A DNA stretch of 64,000 nt from positions 310,001 through 374,000 of the forward strand of contig JAPWGK010000004.1 of the NCBI GenBank assembly GCA_029641185.1, written 5' to 3'. The first letter of the stretch is position 1. The number at the start of each line of letters is the position of its first letter. Made by a program: the position numbers and the translations under genes. Below the pieces are notes generated by a model, which saw nothing but the letters and a program-made list of their open reading frames with translations, ran no database searches and was not told the origin of the DNA. Shown here piece after piece: positions 11,414 through 20,980 of this stretch. The stretch is from Pseudofabraea citricarpa (lineage: Eukaryota; Ascomycota; Leotiomycetes; Helotiales; Dermateaceae).

Positions 11414-12994
11414 ATGCTTGACTCCCTCAGTATCAACTGGGCGATCCTCGGAATCATAGTCGCTTCCATTTCCGTTCTACACTCTCTCCTCTCACCCTAT
11501 TTCGCTCTCCGTACCATTCCCGGTCCAAAAATCTTCGCCGTAACAAAATGGAGATTAGCACTTGAAGACTGGTTCGGGACACGTACGCGAACTATTAATT
11601 CGCTACATGCTACATACGGGCCTGTAGTGAGGGTAGGGCCGCACGAGGTTTCCTTCAATAGCCTAAGCGCACTGAAAACCATCTTCGGAGCCGGGAGTGG
11701 ATTCGAGAGGACGGTGTTCTATCGTATGTTCGATGTATACGGTGAACAGAATCTCTTCACATTTGGGAGCTCTAAATCACATGGCGAGAGGAAAAAGTTA
11801 CTAAATCACGCATACTCGCGGTCGAGCATTCTAAAGAATTCCTCTAACGCGGTGCAAGAGAAGACATCCGACTTTCTCAGACTTCTCGAGAGAGAACCAC
11901 AGGAAGGGAGTGAGATCTTCAAGAGTCTGCATTACTACTCGCTAGATAACATCACGCATTTTCTCTATGGTGATAATTTCGGGGGCACGAGGTCGATGCA
12001 GGGAAATCTGGAACATCGAAGGCTATTGAATGATGTACTCGATCCCGCCCGAAGAAAGCTCTCCTGGTTCGCAGTCCATTTCCCAAGGTATACGAAATGG
12101 CTTATGACGAGGACGGGGGTTCTCGAGAGCGCCATCAACACACTTGGTTTGTTGCCGCAGAAGAAACCTACCGTGTACACTGGGATTCGACGACACGCAC
12201 TCGAAGCGTGGGAGAAATTCTCAGGGAGCGAGAAACTAAGCACAGAAATATCTTCCACGATTATTGGAAGATTATGGCAGAGCCATATCTCACAGAAAAG
12301 CGAAGACGCAGGAGGATTAAGAGACATGGAGATCGCTTCTGAGGCAGCCGATCACCTGCTGGCAGGAATCGACACTACAAGCGATACGTTGATGTTTCTA
12401 ATCTGGGCCTTGTCTCTCCCGCAAAACCTGAGATTCCAAGAGAAACTTATTCAAGAGGTCTCACATATGAGTTCCTCAGACCTCGATCATCTGGGTATTC
12501 CTACCGCCGAAGCAACAGGCAAACTTCCCTATCTTGATGCGGTGATCAAAGAGACACTCCGTTTGTATGCACCCCTTCCCGCAGCCGAACCACGAAGTCT
12601 CCCGGTCGATACCGTCATTGATGGATACAATATCCCGGCAAATACAGTGGTAATAATGTCTCCGTACTCACTTCATCGCAACGCTGAGGTGTTTCCCGAT
12701 CCCCTACGGTTTAATCCCGAGAGATGGTTAGCGGAGGATACAGCAGAAATGAAGAAGTGGTTCTGGGCTTTCTCGAGCGGTGGAAGGATGTGTATCGGTA
12801 TGCATTTGGCTATGGCCGAGATGACGACTCTCACTGCTGCAGTGTATAGAGTCTATGGCACTAGTATCAGAAAGGGGTTTGAAGATACTTCGCCAGGGAT
12901 CACGAGTCGCTTTGAGGTGTTCTCGGATGAGACGATGCCGAAGATGAAGGTTTGTGGACATATTCATCTATTAGAAATCGAGTGGCACAGCTGA
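11414..12994 (+). CDS. Cytochrome P450 monooxygenase
   Basis: Intronless gene coding 526 aa. An N-terminal membrane helix (about residues 8-30) is followed by the proline hinge IPGPKI. Core motifs are all present: the oxygen-binding I-helix AGIDTTSDT (from 317), ExxR in KETLR (379-383), the PERW motif (435-438), and the haem-binding loop FSSGGRMCIG with the thiolate Cys460. It should be an ER-bound haem-thiolate monooxygenase that takes electrons from a P450 reductase. The N-terminal half (VRVGPHEVSF and neighbours) resembles fungal detoxification or secondary-metabolism P450s, but I cannot assign a CYP family or substrate. No biosynthetic core enzyme is adjacent. Lack of introns is unusual beside its multi-exon neighbours. 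Confidence 0.93.
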   Translation: MLDSLSINWAILGIIVASISVLHSLLSPYFALRTIPGPKIFAVTKWRLALEDWFGTRTRTINSLHATYGPVVRVGPHEVSFNSLSALKTIFGAGSGFERTVFYRMFDVYGEQNLFTFGSSKSHGERKKLLNHAYSRSSILKNSSNAVQEKTSDFLRLLEREPQEGSEIFKSLHYYSLDNITHFLYGDNFGGTRSMQGNLEHRRLLNDVLDPARRKLSWFAVHFPRYTKWLMTRTGVLESAINTLGLLPQKKPTVYTGIRRHALEAWEKFSGSEKLSTEISSTIIGRLWQSHISQKSEDAGGLRDMEIASEAADHLLAGIDTTSDTLMFLIWALSLPQNLRFQEKLIQEVSHMSSSDLDHLGIPTAEATGKLPYLDAVIKETLRLYAPLPAAEPRSLPVDTVIDGYNIPANTVVIMSPYSLHRNAEVFPDPLRFNPERWLAEDTAEMKKWFWAFSSGGRMCIGMHLAMAEMTTLTAAVYRVYGTSIRKGFEDTSPGITSRFEVFSDETMPKMKVCGHIHLLEIEWHS

Positions 12995-13386
12995 CTTTTT
13001 TATGTTTTGTAGGAACATTTATGCTTGATTGATTTTGAGAAGCATGGTAGTTGTGATTGATAAAAATCTTACCTCATTTGAGACAAAGAAATCACCTGCA
13101 CAACTGCACAGATTTAAGCGAGGGTGGGAACGATGGAAGCGCGGGATCCTGCAAGCATCATGGCTGTTTGAAAGGACAACAAACTGATCAGCTGTCAATC
13201 CCTGGAGTTGAAATCAATACGAGCATATTCTCGTGCGATCTTGAAATTTAATTTGATATGCAGTATAATCATATAGTGCAACCGCCCAAACCAGAAATTA
13301 TTACCATCCGGTCCCATGCTTCTTTCTATATGCAAATGCTAAACTGTACATGCGATGATCGCGAACGCTCTAAGTCCCTCTATGAC
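12995..13386. other. Convergent intergenic spacer
   Basis: About 390 bp between the stop codons of the P450 (+) and the PQ-loop transporter (-). It should contain the two 3' UTRs. No gene seen. Confidence 0.4.
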
Positions 13387-14596
13387 CTACTCGATAGCCG
13401 AGATAGACGCCTTTGCTGAATTATAAACGTGGAATTGGGCAAAGATGAAGAAATCTTCGAAGATGGTTCCGATGGAGCCAATCAACCACGGGAGGTTGGT
13501 GATCAGGTATTCCTTGTCTTGAGAATGGAAGAGGATACCGGCTCCGTAAGTAACATTACCCATGGTTGAGAGGAGGAAAAACAAAATGGAAAGACCGTCT
13601 ACGGATCTCTCCTTGTGATTCTTCCAAATTTGTGGAAGTCGTGCTCTGGTTGGATACTTAGTACGATTTTGCAGGATGGAATATTCCACTTACCCGAGAT
13701 AGCACAAGGCACTTACGTAACCCAAGAACTGGGCTCCAAATGCCACGTCAGTCGTTTCTGGATCATGACCATGCTCTGGGGTCGGTTTCCAGACTTCAGT
13801 CTGCCACGCGATACCCCATCCCACGACACCCAAAGCAATAACACCAAGAATAGACAATGAATTCTTGATCCATGCCTCTTTTCCTGAAGTTTCTTCCTCA
13901 ACAACCTTGGAAAGAGAGTCTCTTCTCAAGGCGGATGAACGGCGTCTATGAGAACCGGGAAGACCGATGTTCTCGCTGCTGCGGCGACGGAGGAGAGGCT
14001 CTTCCTCGGAGCCAGTTGACGCAACAGACTGTTGGCGTCTGGCTTTGGCGTTCTTGTGATTATAATACAAGCATTGGGAAATGAGCACAAAATCAGCGAA
14101 ACAAAAGTAAATTGCCAAAGCAATGACAGTTGGAACCAGACCAGCCCATGCAGCGCCTGAATAAGGAGTTAGCCAGAACCACGTGATGAGTGTTAACAAC
14201 AATAAAGATAATCTGTAGAGCGAGCAGTGTTCTCTCCATGAAGTTTGGTAGCAAACCGAAGTTTGACAAACGCAGACTTGATGGACATGCATATGAAGAA
14301 GTGATGGCCGTGGAAAGTGCATACCTGCAAGATTGGTCATATCTCCCAGAAGCCATACAAGGAGAAAGTGCAGCGAGACGCCATCTGCGCTACCAAGCTT
14401 GTAGTTCATGATCACTTGCGGAATCTGTTTTTCAGTCAGTAAGTGTAATATTTCAGAGAGTCGACGGTTCGAGTAAGCTTACCAGCAAGCAAATCCATGT
14501 TGCCAGACTGATGCTGCCAAAGACTCCAGATAAGGCCTCCTTTGTTGTGACCTCTTTCGATAAGGCGAACATGGAGGTTATGAGGATGGAAGCCAT
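13387..14596 (-). CDS. PQ-loop repeat transporter, Ypq1/PQLC2-like vacuolar basic amino acid transporter
   Basis: Four exons: 14596-14483, 14424-14325, 14156-13694 and 13645-13387, coding 311 aa. ATG at 14596 was chosen because it places a typical short N-terminus before the first helix. Two PQ-loop motifs are present: ICLLIPQ near residues 35-41 and GARLPQIW around 226-233. Each opens a three-helix repeat, and seven membrane helices are expected. Between them lies a hydrophilic, Arg/Ser-rich loop (about residues 105-165) with LLRRRSS and LRRDS-type sites that could be phosphorylated. Yeast Ypq1-3 and animal PQLC2 export cationic amino acids from the vacuole or lysosome, and this is the likely role. 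The third intron boundary gives GDMTNLAG|AAWAG, as in relatives. The 168-nt intron is long for this locus. Confidence 0.9.
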
Positions 14597-15816
14597 GGTT
14601 GGTGTATGTTCTCGGTGTGGTGCAGATGGAAGAAGATATAAGAGACTCGTAGGTCGTCGCACCCGTGAAGTGGAGTGTTGTATGGTCGCGTGAGAGGATG
14701 TCTCTGATGAAGAATGAGCAAGACTTGATAGGCTAAGAAAAACCAAAAAGATAAGAAATTTGTTGCCAGGGTCCGGAGATTACATAAGCCGACGTCCCTT
14801 ATCGACGCAGGGCTAACGCCTAATCTCTTATCTAAACGCCGGGCCTAAACACGAATCTCGAATCACTTGCGTCAGGTCATAACCACTGCTTCCTTTCATC
14901 TTCATCGGCTTTCTCGTCTCTGCAAATCCTCTTTCAACAACACGACATCCAGACATGTTCTGTTGTTCTGCTGCACAGCAGGTGCGGCGGCAGCGGATCG
15001 GTCGCTACAGAGGACCGCTCTGGAAATTGGCCATTAGCTGACCAACCCATCATGTTCTCTTGACGGTGTCCAGAAAACCGAAAATTGACATTATCCCAAG
15101 GAGAGCTTGGCGACGTAGAAGGCTAATAGAGACTGCAGCTTGCAGGGTTACTGCAGTCATCTCGTTGCAGGGCCTGTACAAACAGCGGGATGGTCATAGT
15201 ACGTACACACTTTAACTACCCTCTCTCTTGTTGGCAAGCGACAGAGGTGGCTCATACGAAACAGATCAGAACATAAGCATTAGGCATGCTGCATTCTCTT
15301 CTTCCTACGAATGGGACAACCTGGCGCGTTCTTGTCCCGCGTTGTCATCTGTGCCCGAAGACGAACAAAATAAAGCGGTGGTTTTATTGGCGTGGATTTC
15401 TACATGCGCCCGCTGGAAGGACAAAGAATTACGCTTGGGGATAAGATGGGGTGGATCGTCTTTCGGGTGCCGCCATTGGAAGTCGGGGAAGCTTGGGGAG
15501 AATGATGGCGAAGTAAATGTTTCTTCCACAAGCAACACAGAGGGTAAAGATGGTTTAGTTCTACACGGCTGAAAAGATGGGGTTTGGAGAAGGAGGTGAC
15601 AAACGAACGAGTAAGGAATCATCTGGCGATCACTGAGGCTTGAAAATGAGAATCGGTAGACATGGTAGGTTGTGGGCTTTGTGCTAGACACATGTTTTTT
15701 TGCGTAGGCATACAAGAACCGACTGATTTGACGATGACATTGAATAATGATGCTATACTTAGAGTCTACGTGGATGAGCACTAGATAAATGAATACCAAA
15801 CTATAATGCAGATAAC
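14597..15816. other. Intergenic region between two minus-strand genes
   Basis: About 1.2 kb that should contain the promoter of the PQ-loop gene and the 3' UTR of the Rieske-less oxygenase. Open frames on both strands show no family motif. A short run of CTGCAG-containing sequence appears near 15130-15160. No gene called. Confidence 0.4.
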
Positions 15817-16912
15817 TCAAACCACAAGACCCAAACTCTGGACTTCCACGACAACATTCTCTTTCCCTTTCGATTTCTTTGACTCCTTCTCAATTGCATG
15901 CTGCGCATAAACGGCACTCCTAACCTTCTGCTGGTAGAAAGCAACCCCGTTCTCCTTGATAGGATTCAAGATGCCTTCGCCGTAAACACCCTTCTCCAGG
16001 TTGCTTTGTGCCTTTTCACATAACTCGAAGTCCTCAAGTGCAACTTGCCGCACAAATTTGAAGTACTCCTCAAACTCCTCGTCGGTACCAGCATGATAGT
16101 AGTCGAACTCCATACGTGAGATACCTGGAACCGTGGATGGTAGAGTACGGAAGGATGACATACCGCCTCCGTACACATTGAGGGTGCAGATGGGGAAAAA
16201 ATACAAGAATAAACCATCGTTGGGCTTGGTGGGATCGGCAATGTGTTGACTGAAATTTGCATGGTTGGTCACGCTGTAGAAAGTCGGTGGGTAGTATTTA
16301 GAGAAGGTCGGATGGGTGTATTGGCAGTGTAGACATTCTTGAAATCCATCAATCCTACAAGGTCAGCGGATACTGTTGGGGGTAGCACATGACGTACATA
16401 GTTTTCCAGTTGAATTTGCCCGAGTAAGAGATACTGCGTCGGTGAGGTAGCTTAGTGAAATCAACCGTATTGGTTAGTTCTTCCAGACCGACAAAGAACT
16501 CCTCAAAACATGGTGTATCGAGAGATAGTGTAGCAAAGAGGAGACCACTTGGGGTCAAGTGACTTCGAATATCGACCGACTGGTTTCATTAATGCAAAGA
16601 TTCCCATTGGATTGTTTGCATACCTCATCTTCAGCATATACAACTATCCCGTCCTTGCTTACGCCTTTTGACTCCGGTGCCTTGTTCTCGACAACAATTT
16701 TGACTTGGGCGATCTCAAAGATGACAGGCTCCGATCTTTTCTGGAACCGAGTAACTGGGCCCAGGAGATGCCACGACTGAGATTTTTCATCAACGAGAGG
16801 CGCTTTTGGGCTGGTACAATGCGTTTACCTTCAAGAAGACCGCTCTTCGTTCCAACTGATATAATGCTGGGCTGCAGAACCATGAAGCTGGTAGGGTTCG
16901 GGTGAGCTCCAT
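15817..16912 (-). CDS. Rieske-type oxygenase alpha-subunit catalytic domain lacking the [2Fe-2S] ligands
   Basis: Four exons: 16912-16829, 16776-16624, 16579-16398 and 16354-15817, coding 318 aa; the frame closes exactly. The N-terminus (TLPASW, then LERRAVF) and LLGPVTRFQK match fungal choline-monooxygenase-like Rieske oxygenases. After FEIAQVKIVV the sequence jumps to KAPESKGV, which normally lies beyond the cluster, so both CxH and CxxH loops are missing. Exon 2 contains no cysteine. The catalytic half is intact: FNWKTM, then ECLHCQYTH with the two iron-binding histidines, and EDFELCEK with the third (Asp) ligand, then GILNP. Relatives are usually 400-450 aa. Without its own cluster it should need an external electron donor; the divergent neighbour at 17493 is an obvious candidate. 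The substrate is unknown. Confidence 0.85.
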
Positions 16913-17492
16913 ATTTTCTCTGACTTGGAAAGAAACCTGAGACTCGGGGAAATGCAGCTTATAAGGGCTGAACCTTGATAGCTCCAAGATGGGCCAAGAA
17001 AGGTTGGCCGTTAGCGAGGGGAAGATGATATGACCAAAAGTCGCTAGCCAAAAGAAGTCATCGTATCCTGTCCTTAAAATAAGCTGTATTCCCGAATCGT
17101 GGGGACGGACTTCAAAAACTTACGATGTGAATGGTGTAAATGGTGTGCAATCAATTGAGGGGCTTCTTCCAGGGTCCTGGGTATGCAGGCGTCTCACGAG
17201 ATCATGTTTGTCGACGATACAGACCTTGTGTACCCCGACATACGCCTCAATACTGGGCAGCCATGCGTACGGAATGCAGGAACACAACATCAGATAAAAT
17301 GGTCACTGGAAAGTCGAACCGAATCCGGATGTATTGTGGGCACAAGCATTTGACTGGCGGGCGGAAATCGCGGGCAAACTACTCTGACTCGACTCATTCT
17401 GGTGTCATTGTCCACCTTCCGTGAAGCTATTGATGATTTATAGAGTGTGTCACCCGCCAGTACCTGAGGACGGTCCTTCCCAAGTAACCAAG
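16913..17492. promoter_or_regulatory. Shared divergent promoter region of the Rieske pair
   Basis: These 580 bp separate the start codons of two opposite genes, so both promoters must lie here, and co-regulation is likely. Open frames in this stretch have no ATG in the right frame and no similarity. I could not identify a specific factor site with confidence. Confidence 0.5.
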
Positions 17493-18944
17493 ATGGCTAC
17501 TATCACTATCTACTCAGTTGGCATCATCGTCATCCTTTTCACGGCATACTTCTTTCCATCATTCCACATAAACAATGTGTTAAATGGAGTATATCATATC
17601 AAGCGCCGAGTGATTGGTAAAGATGCGCAAGAGATGGATCCAAACGATGGCGCATGGTCTGAATTAGCTTCGGAAAGCCTCCCCCAGTTCTCGTCGAACT
17701 GGTGGATAGACGACGATATCTTTCGGCTTGAGCGTCGAGCAATCTTTAGCAAGGCAAGTAACCATCGCCATCACCACCACCATCGCATATCTAATAGAGG
17801 CAGGAATGGTTGTTTGTCACCCATGCTTCACGTTTCCGTAAAGCAGGTGATTACCGTACTTTCGAGATTGCTGGGTTTTCATTTCTCCTCATTCTGGGAA
17901 AAGATAGGAAGATTCGAGCCTTCCATAATGTATGTCGTCATCGCGCCTATACTATCACCAAGAAAGAAAGTGGCAGTTCGACAGTTTTAGGATGTAGATA
18001 TCACGGATGGAGTTATGACACCAAAGGAAAGCTGGTCAAGGCACCTGAGTTTGACAAGGTCCGAGGATTTGACAAGGACTTGAATAGCTTGTGGGAAATC
18101 CGCGCCCAAGTCAAAAATTCCCTAGTTTTTGTCAACTTTGACGCCGGCGAAGAGCTACAAAGCTTGGATGCAGACAACTATAATGCGCTTGAATTATGGA
18201 AAGTTGGGGAAATGGAGTGGGCCACTGGTTGGCAGGTAAATGCTGCCTGTAATTGGAAGCTCGCAGGTAGGTCCACCGTTGATTTGGCCAGTTTACTGCT
18301 AACTCATGTAGCTGGAGAACTTTCTCTTGTCCATGAAGAGGATACCACAAAAACTATGTGGCAGTCGATAGTATCTCAATGGCAGGGCAGTACCATCAAA
18401 GAATTGAAGGTTTCTCCATCCGCGACTTTGCAACTTCTTCCTACCGGACAAATACTGAGTATCAGAGTCCTTCCACAATCTGCATTTGCAACTACCATCC
18501 AGTGCGACGTGTACGCCAAAACAGCCAAAAGCACCAAGTCGATTCAGAAAGAACGCCAACTCTGCAAGGAAAACATGCAACTAAGAATCAAAGAGCTTGA
18601 ACGCAAACAACAGGAGATCCTCGCTGGAGAAGACGTGTTTGCGAGAGGTAGGCCAACCGATTATACAAGGGCATTGCAGTTGACGTATTGTAGCTCCTCA
18701 GGACGAATTCAGTAGACTCCTAAAGGCGCATCTTAAGGCGGAAACGCATTTAGGAACCGAGATCCAGCCTGCTGCGAGAAAACAGAGCTTTACAAAAGAT
18801 GGAAAGGCCGACGATGATCGTGCGTATCCATATTTTTTCCGCCGATGCTTGCAAGACCTTGGATGCTAATAGTGAACAGTCTGTGCCGAGCTTGAAAGTG
18901 ACTTGGTGTGCAAGGCCAACAAAAACGGCTTACTAGAATGGTAA
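17493..18944 (+). CDS. Membrane-anchored Rieske [2Fe-2S] protein lacking the catalytic iron motif
   Basis: Five exons: 17493-17753, 17804-18266, 18312-18647, 18694-18819 and 18880-18944, coding 416 aa. Intron 1 has a GC donor (AAG|GCAAGT). A hydrophobic helix (residues about 4-22) should anchor it to a membrane. The Rieske centre is complete: Cys131-x-His133, 17 residues, then Cys151-x-x-His154 in CRYHGW, followed by VKAPEF. The protein then reaches NWKLA, where a catalytic domain would continue with an E..HC...H iron site, but here it passes directly to a region resembling only the late part of that domain (LLPTGQILSIRVLPQSA). A charged, probably coiled-coil tail follows (about 330-365). It likely handles electron transfer rather than oxygen chemistry. 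It is divergent from the Rieske-less oxygenase at 15817-16912. Such N-terminal and tail structure may define a fungal subfamily. Confidence 0.85.
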
Positions 18945-19008
18945 CAGAGACCTTGGGTCGGGGGGGTCAGATTGGAGTGGTGGTATAAGGGGAGTTGAGA
19001 AGGGTGAG

Positions 19009-19058
19009 ATGGTTAAGGTGGTGGTAGAGGTGGTTGAGGTGGTTGAGGTGGTTGAGGC
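19009..19058. repeat. GGTTGAGGT-type short tandem repeat
   Basis: About 50 bp of GGTGGTAGAGGTGGTTGAGG units with a 9-bp period. It lies in the spacer after the Rieske gene, with no coding role seen. Confidence 0.7.
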
Positions 19059-19452
19059 ATATCCTGTGGCTTGGCTCATTTCGCTTACAGTAGTAGTAGC
19101 TGGATATCTCCATGATCTACAGATGCTTGTTTTCTTTCCTTCCATCTCCACGATCGCTTCTCTTGTCTTGTCCCCTCTTGTCTTGTCTCGAGTGCCTGTT
19201 ACGGCGGAGGAGATCCAACAGTTCCTGTTCGAGTCACAGCTTCACCGGATTCCCCATATCTTGCCGTGGGTCCTGCCATGGCTGAGCACTAGCAAGCAAG
19301 CCCTTCTCGATCGTCTCCAAGCTCGAAGCTCCACCGGATTGAGCCTACACGTTATTGAATCTAGACGTCGACCTAGACAATCAGCCAGCATGCAACTCAT
19401 GTACCTAGTGGGTTGTTTTTGCTCAAAGAGCAGTCAGACTCTGTTCCGAAGA

Positions 19453-19500
19453 CCCTTTCTCTTTCTTTCTTTCTTTCTTTCTCTCTCCCTCTCTCTTCTG
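19453..19500 (+). promoter_or_regulatory. Pyrimidine-rich (CTTT)n tract in the 5' region of the secreted-protein gene
   Basis: An almost pure C/T run about 27-75 bp before the ATG at 19527. Such CT tracts commonly precede transcription starts of strongly expressed fungal genes. Its role here is inferred from position. Confidence 0.5.
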
Positions 19501-19526
19501 TCCTTCACTTTACACCGAGAGAGAAT

Positions 19527-20195
19527 ATGCGCCTCCTTCTCCCAATACTTGCGGGTGTCGCCATCATCCAAGCACAGTCAAATGGCTGCCAGAGTGGGTA
19601 CTCGTATGGTAGCGATACTGTGCTCTTCACGCTTCCATACAGCTACGCCCAAGTCATGTCCGTCATTGGCAGCTACAAGAACCTCACTTGGAGTGCAAGT
19701 CCCGATGGAACAGTAACGCTCAACGGAACAGACAACACCGTCGGCACATCGCGAACATACGACATTGCGGGTGCACATGTAGTTGAGACCATTACAAATT
19801 ACTCCAAGCCTGTAGAGGGACCATACTTCGAGTCACATACCCTTGCACCCCTCGAGATTCCCGGGGTAAACCTCCGCGCATATTCTGATTACGATGCAAC
19901 AACTGTTTCCACAATTTGTGATGGGCGGGCCAGTACTTTCAATTTTACCATCAACTTCTGTGCAAACAACATAACCGTCGGAGCGGGAATATTTCACGAA
20001 CTACATTTGGCAGACGCAAAGACCGTTGGCGTGTTTCTTGGAGGGCGAGAATTCACTAATTGTGGAGCATTGAATGGGACATCAACAACATCCTCGCCCC
20101 TTGTGACGCCCACGACAAGCATCGGAGCTGCAAGCATTGCCCCGATGTGGATGTTAGTTGTAGTAGGGTTCGGCATTGCGCTGTATTTTGTATGA
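19527..20195 (+). CDS. Secreted, probably GPI-anchored glycoprotein with SRPBCC-like core
   Basis: Single exon, 222 aa. The start at 19527 gives a clean signal peptide (MRLLLPILAGVAIIQAQ), while frame upstream of it is low-complexity. The mature part has six Asn-x-Ser/Thr sites (NLT, NGT, NYS, NFT, NIT, NGT) and several cysteines. The C-terminus is a Ser/Thr-rich linker and a final hydrophobic helix without a charged tail, which fits a GPI-attachment signal. The core (FTLPYSYAQV, VGTSRTYD and alternating strands) has the look of a START/polyketide-cyclase-like SRPBCC fold seen in some fungal secreted proteins, but no motif proves this. It would sit at the cell surface. Function unknown. Confidence 0.75.
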   Translation: MRLLLPILAGVAIIQAQSNGCQSGYSYGSDTVLFTLPYSYAQVMSVIGSYKNLTWSASPDGTVTLNGTDNTVGTSRTYDIAGAHVVETITNYSKPVEGPYFESHTLAPLEIPGVNLRAYSDYDATTVSTICDGRASTFNFTINFCANNITVGAGIFHELHLADAKTVGVFLGGREFTNCGALNGTSTTSSPLVTPTTSIGAASIAPMWMLVVVGFGIALYFV

Positions 20196-20980
20196 GGAAA
20201 TGCTATCTGAACGGCGTGGGCCGAGAGAATATTCGGCCAGATGAGCGAGAACTAAGTGAGTTAGCTCGGTACAGGTATAAACTCTATTAAAAGCATTTCA
20301 AGTTCAGTAGGCTATTCCCATTCGTTGGTTTGGGTAACCTGAGTTCCAGCTATTTCGATGATTCCGATGTCCAGCCATCCAAGAACCAGTCTTTGTGTCT
20401 TCGTGCATATGTAATAAACATCACACGGCATGTATCGTTGAGGCGGGCTACAAGGTGTTCGTATCGGATGTGGTCCACAGCATACTCTAGTATGAATTCG
20501 TTTTTGTCACTCACCTGGTGAGGGGGTTTCATCTTTCTTTCGATTCTCATTTGAGTCAATCTCTCCTGCATAGTCCCACTCTTGGTGTCGTGTAACCAGG
20601 TATGTTCTTATCAACTGATGTAGTTTGAGCAACTTCGCATACTCCCGCAAGCTGTGACAAGGATGGCTGCGGAGATAAGAGCTACTGTGCAAGGGTGACA
20701 TACCTATTAAAAAGAACCCGTCGAGGAGTTTGCCTAAGGTATATCCAATCAAGCTTCGGATCCTGGCTGGTCCCGATATGCACTTCGTCGCTTCTCCGCT
20801 TGGAAGTTGTTTCCATGGCATCGCTGTATTCGAACAAGCTTCTGCGCTACCCCTCAACCGAACGTGTATCGAGTGAAAGACTCCTCTCTCCTTCACCCTC
20901 TCTTCAAGGTCACACTGCCATACTGATCCAGCGGTTCTGGCATCTTTTTTTATCCTTCGACATAGCACACCACCCCGAAT
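20196..20980. other. Intergenic, permease promoter
   Basis: About 785 bp between the secreted-protein gene and the permease start. Several open frames overlap on both strands but none has family similarity or convincing splice structure. The 3' half should carry the permease promoter and 5' UTR. Confidence 0.4.

Noticed and set aside
15305..15820. 171-codon minus-strand open frame downstream of the Rieske-less gene
   Set aside because: No ATG where expected, Ser/Phe-rich chance translation, lies in the 3' UTR region of the oxygenase.
15817..18944. Idea that the two Rieske-related pieces are one gene split by an inversion
   Set aside because: Each has its own proper N-terminus (TLPASW...LERRAVF and LPQFSSNWW...LERRAIF), its own intron set and stop, and the shared LERRA start region is duplicated. 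They are two paralogues, not halves of one.
19009..19716. Plus-strand frame of 235 codons overlapping the secreted-protein gene
   Set aside because: Starts within a GGT-rich repeat and reads the wrong frame through the signal peptide gene.
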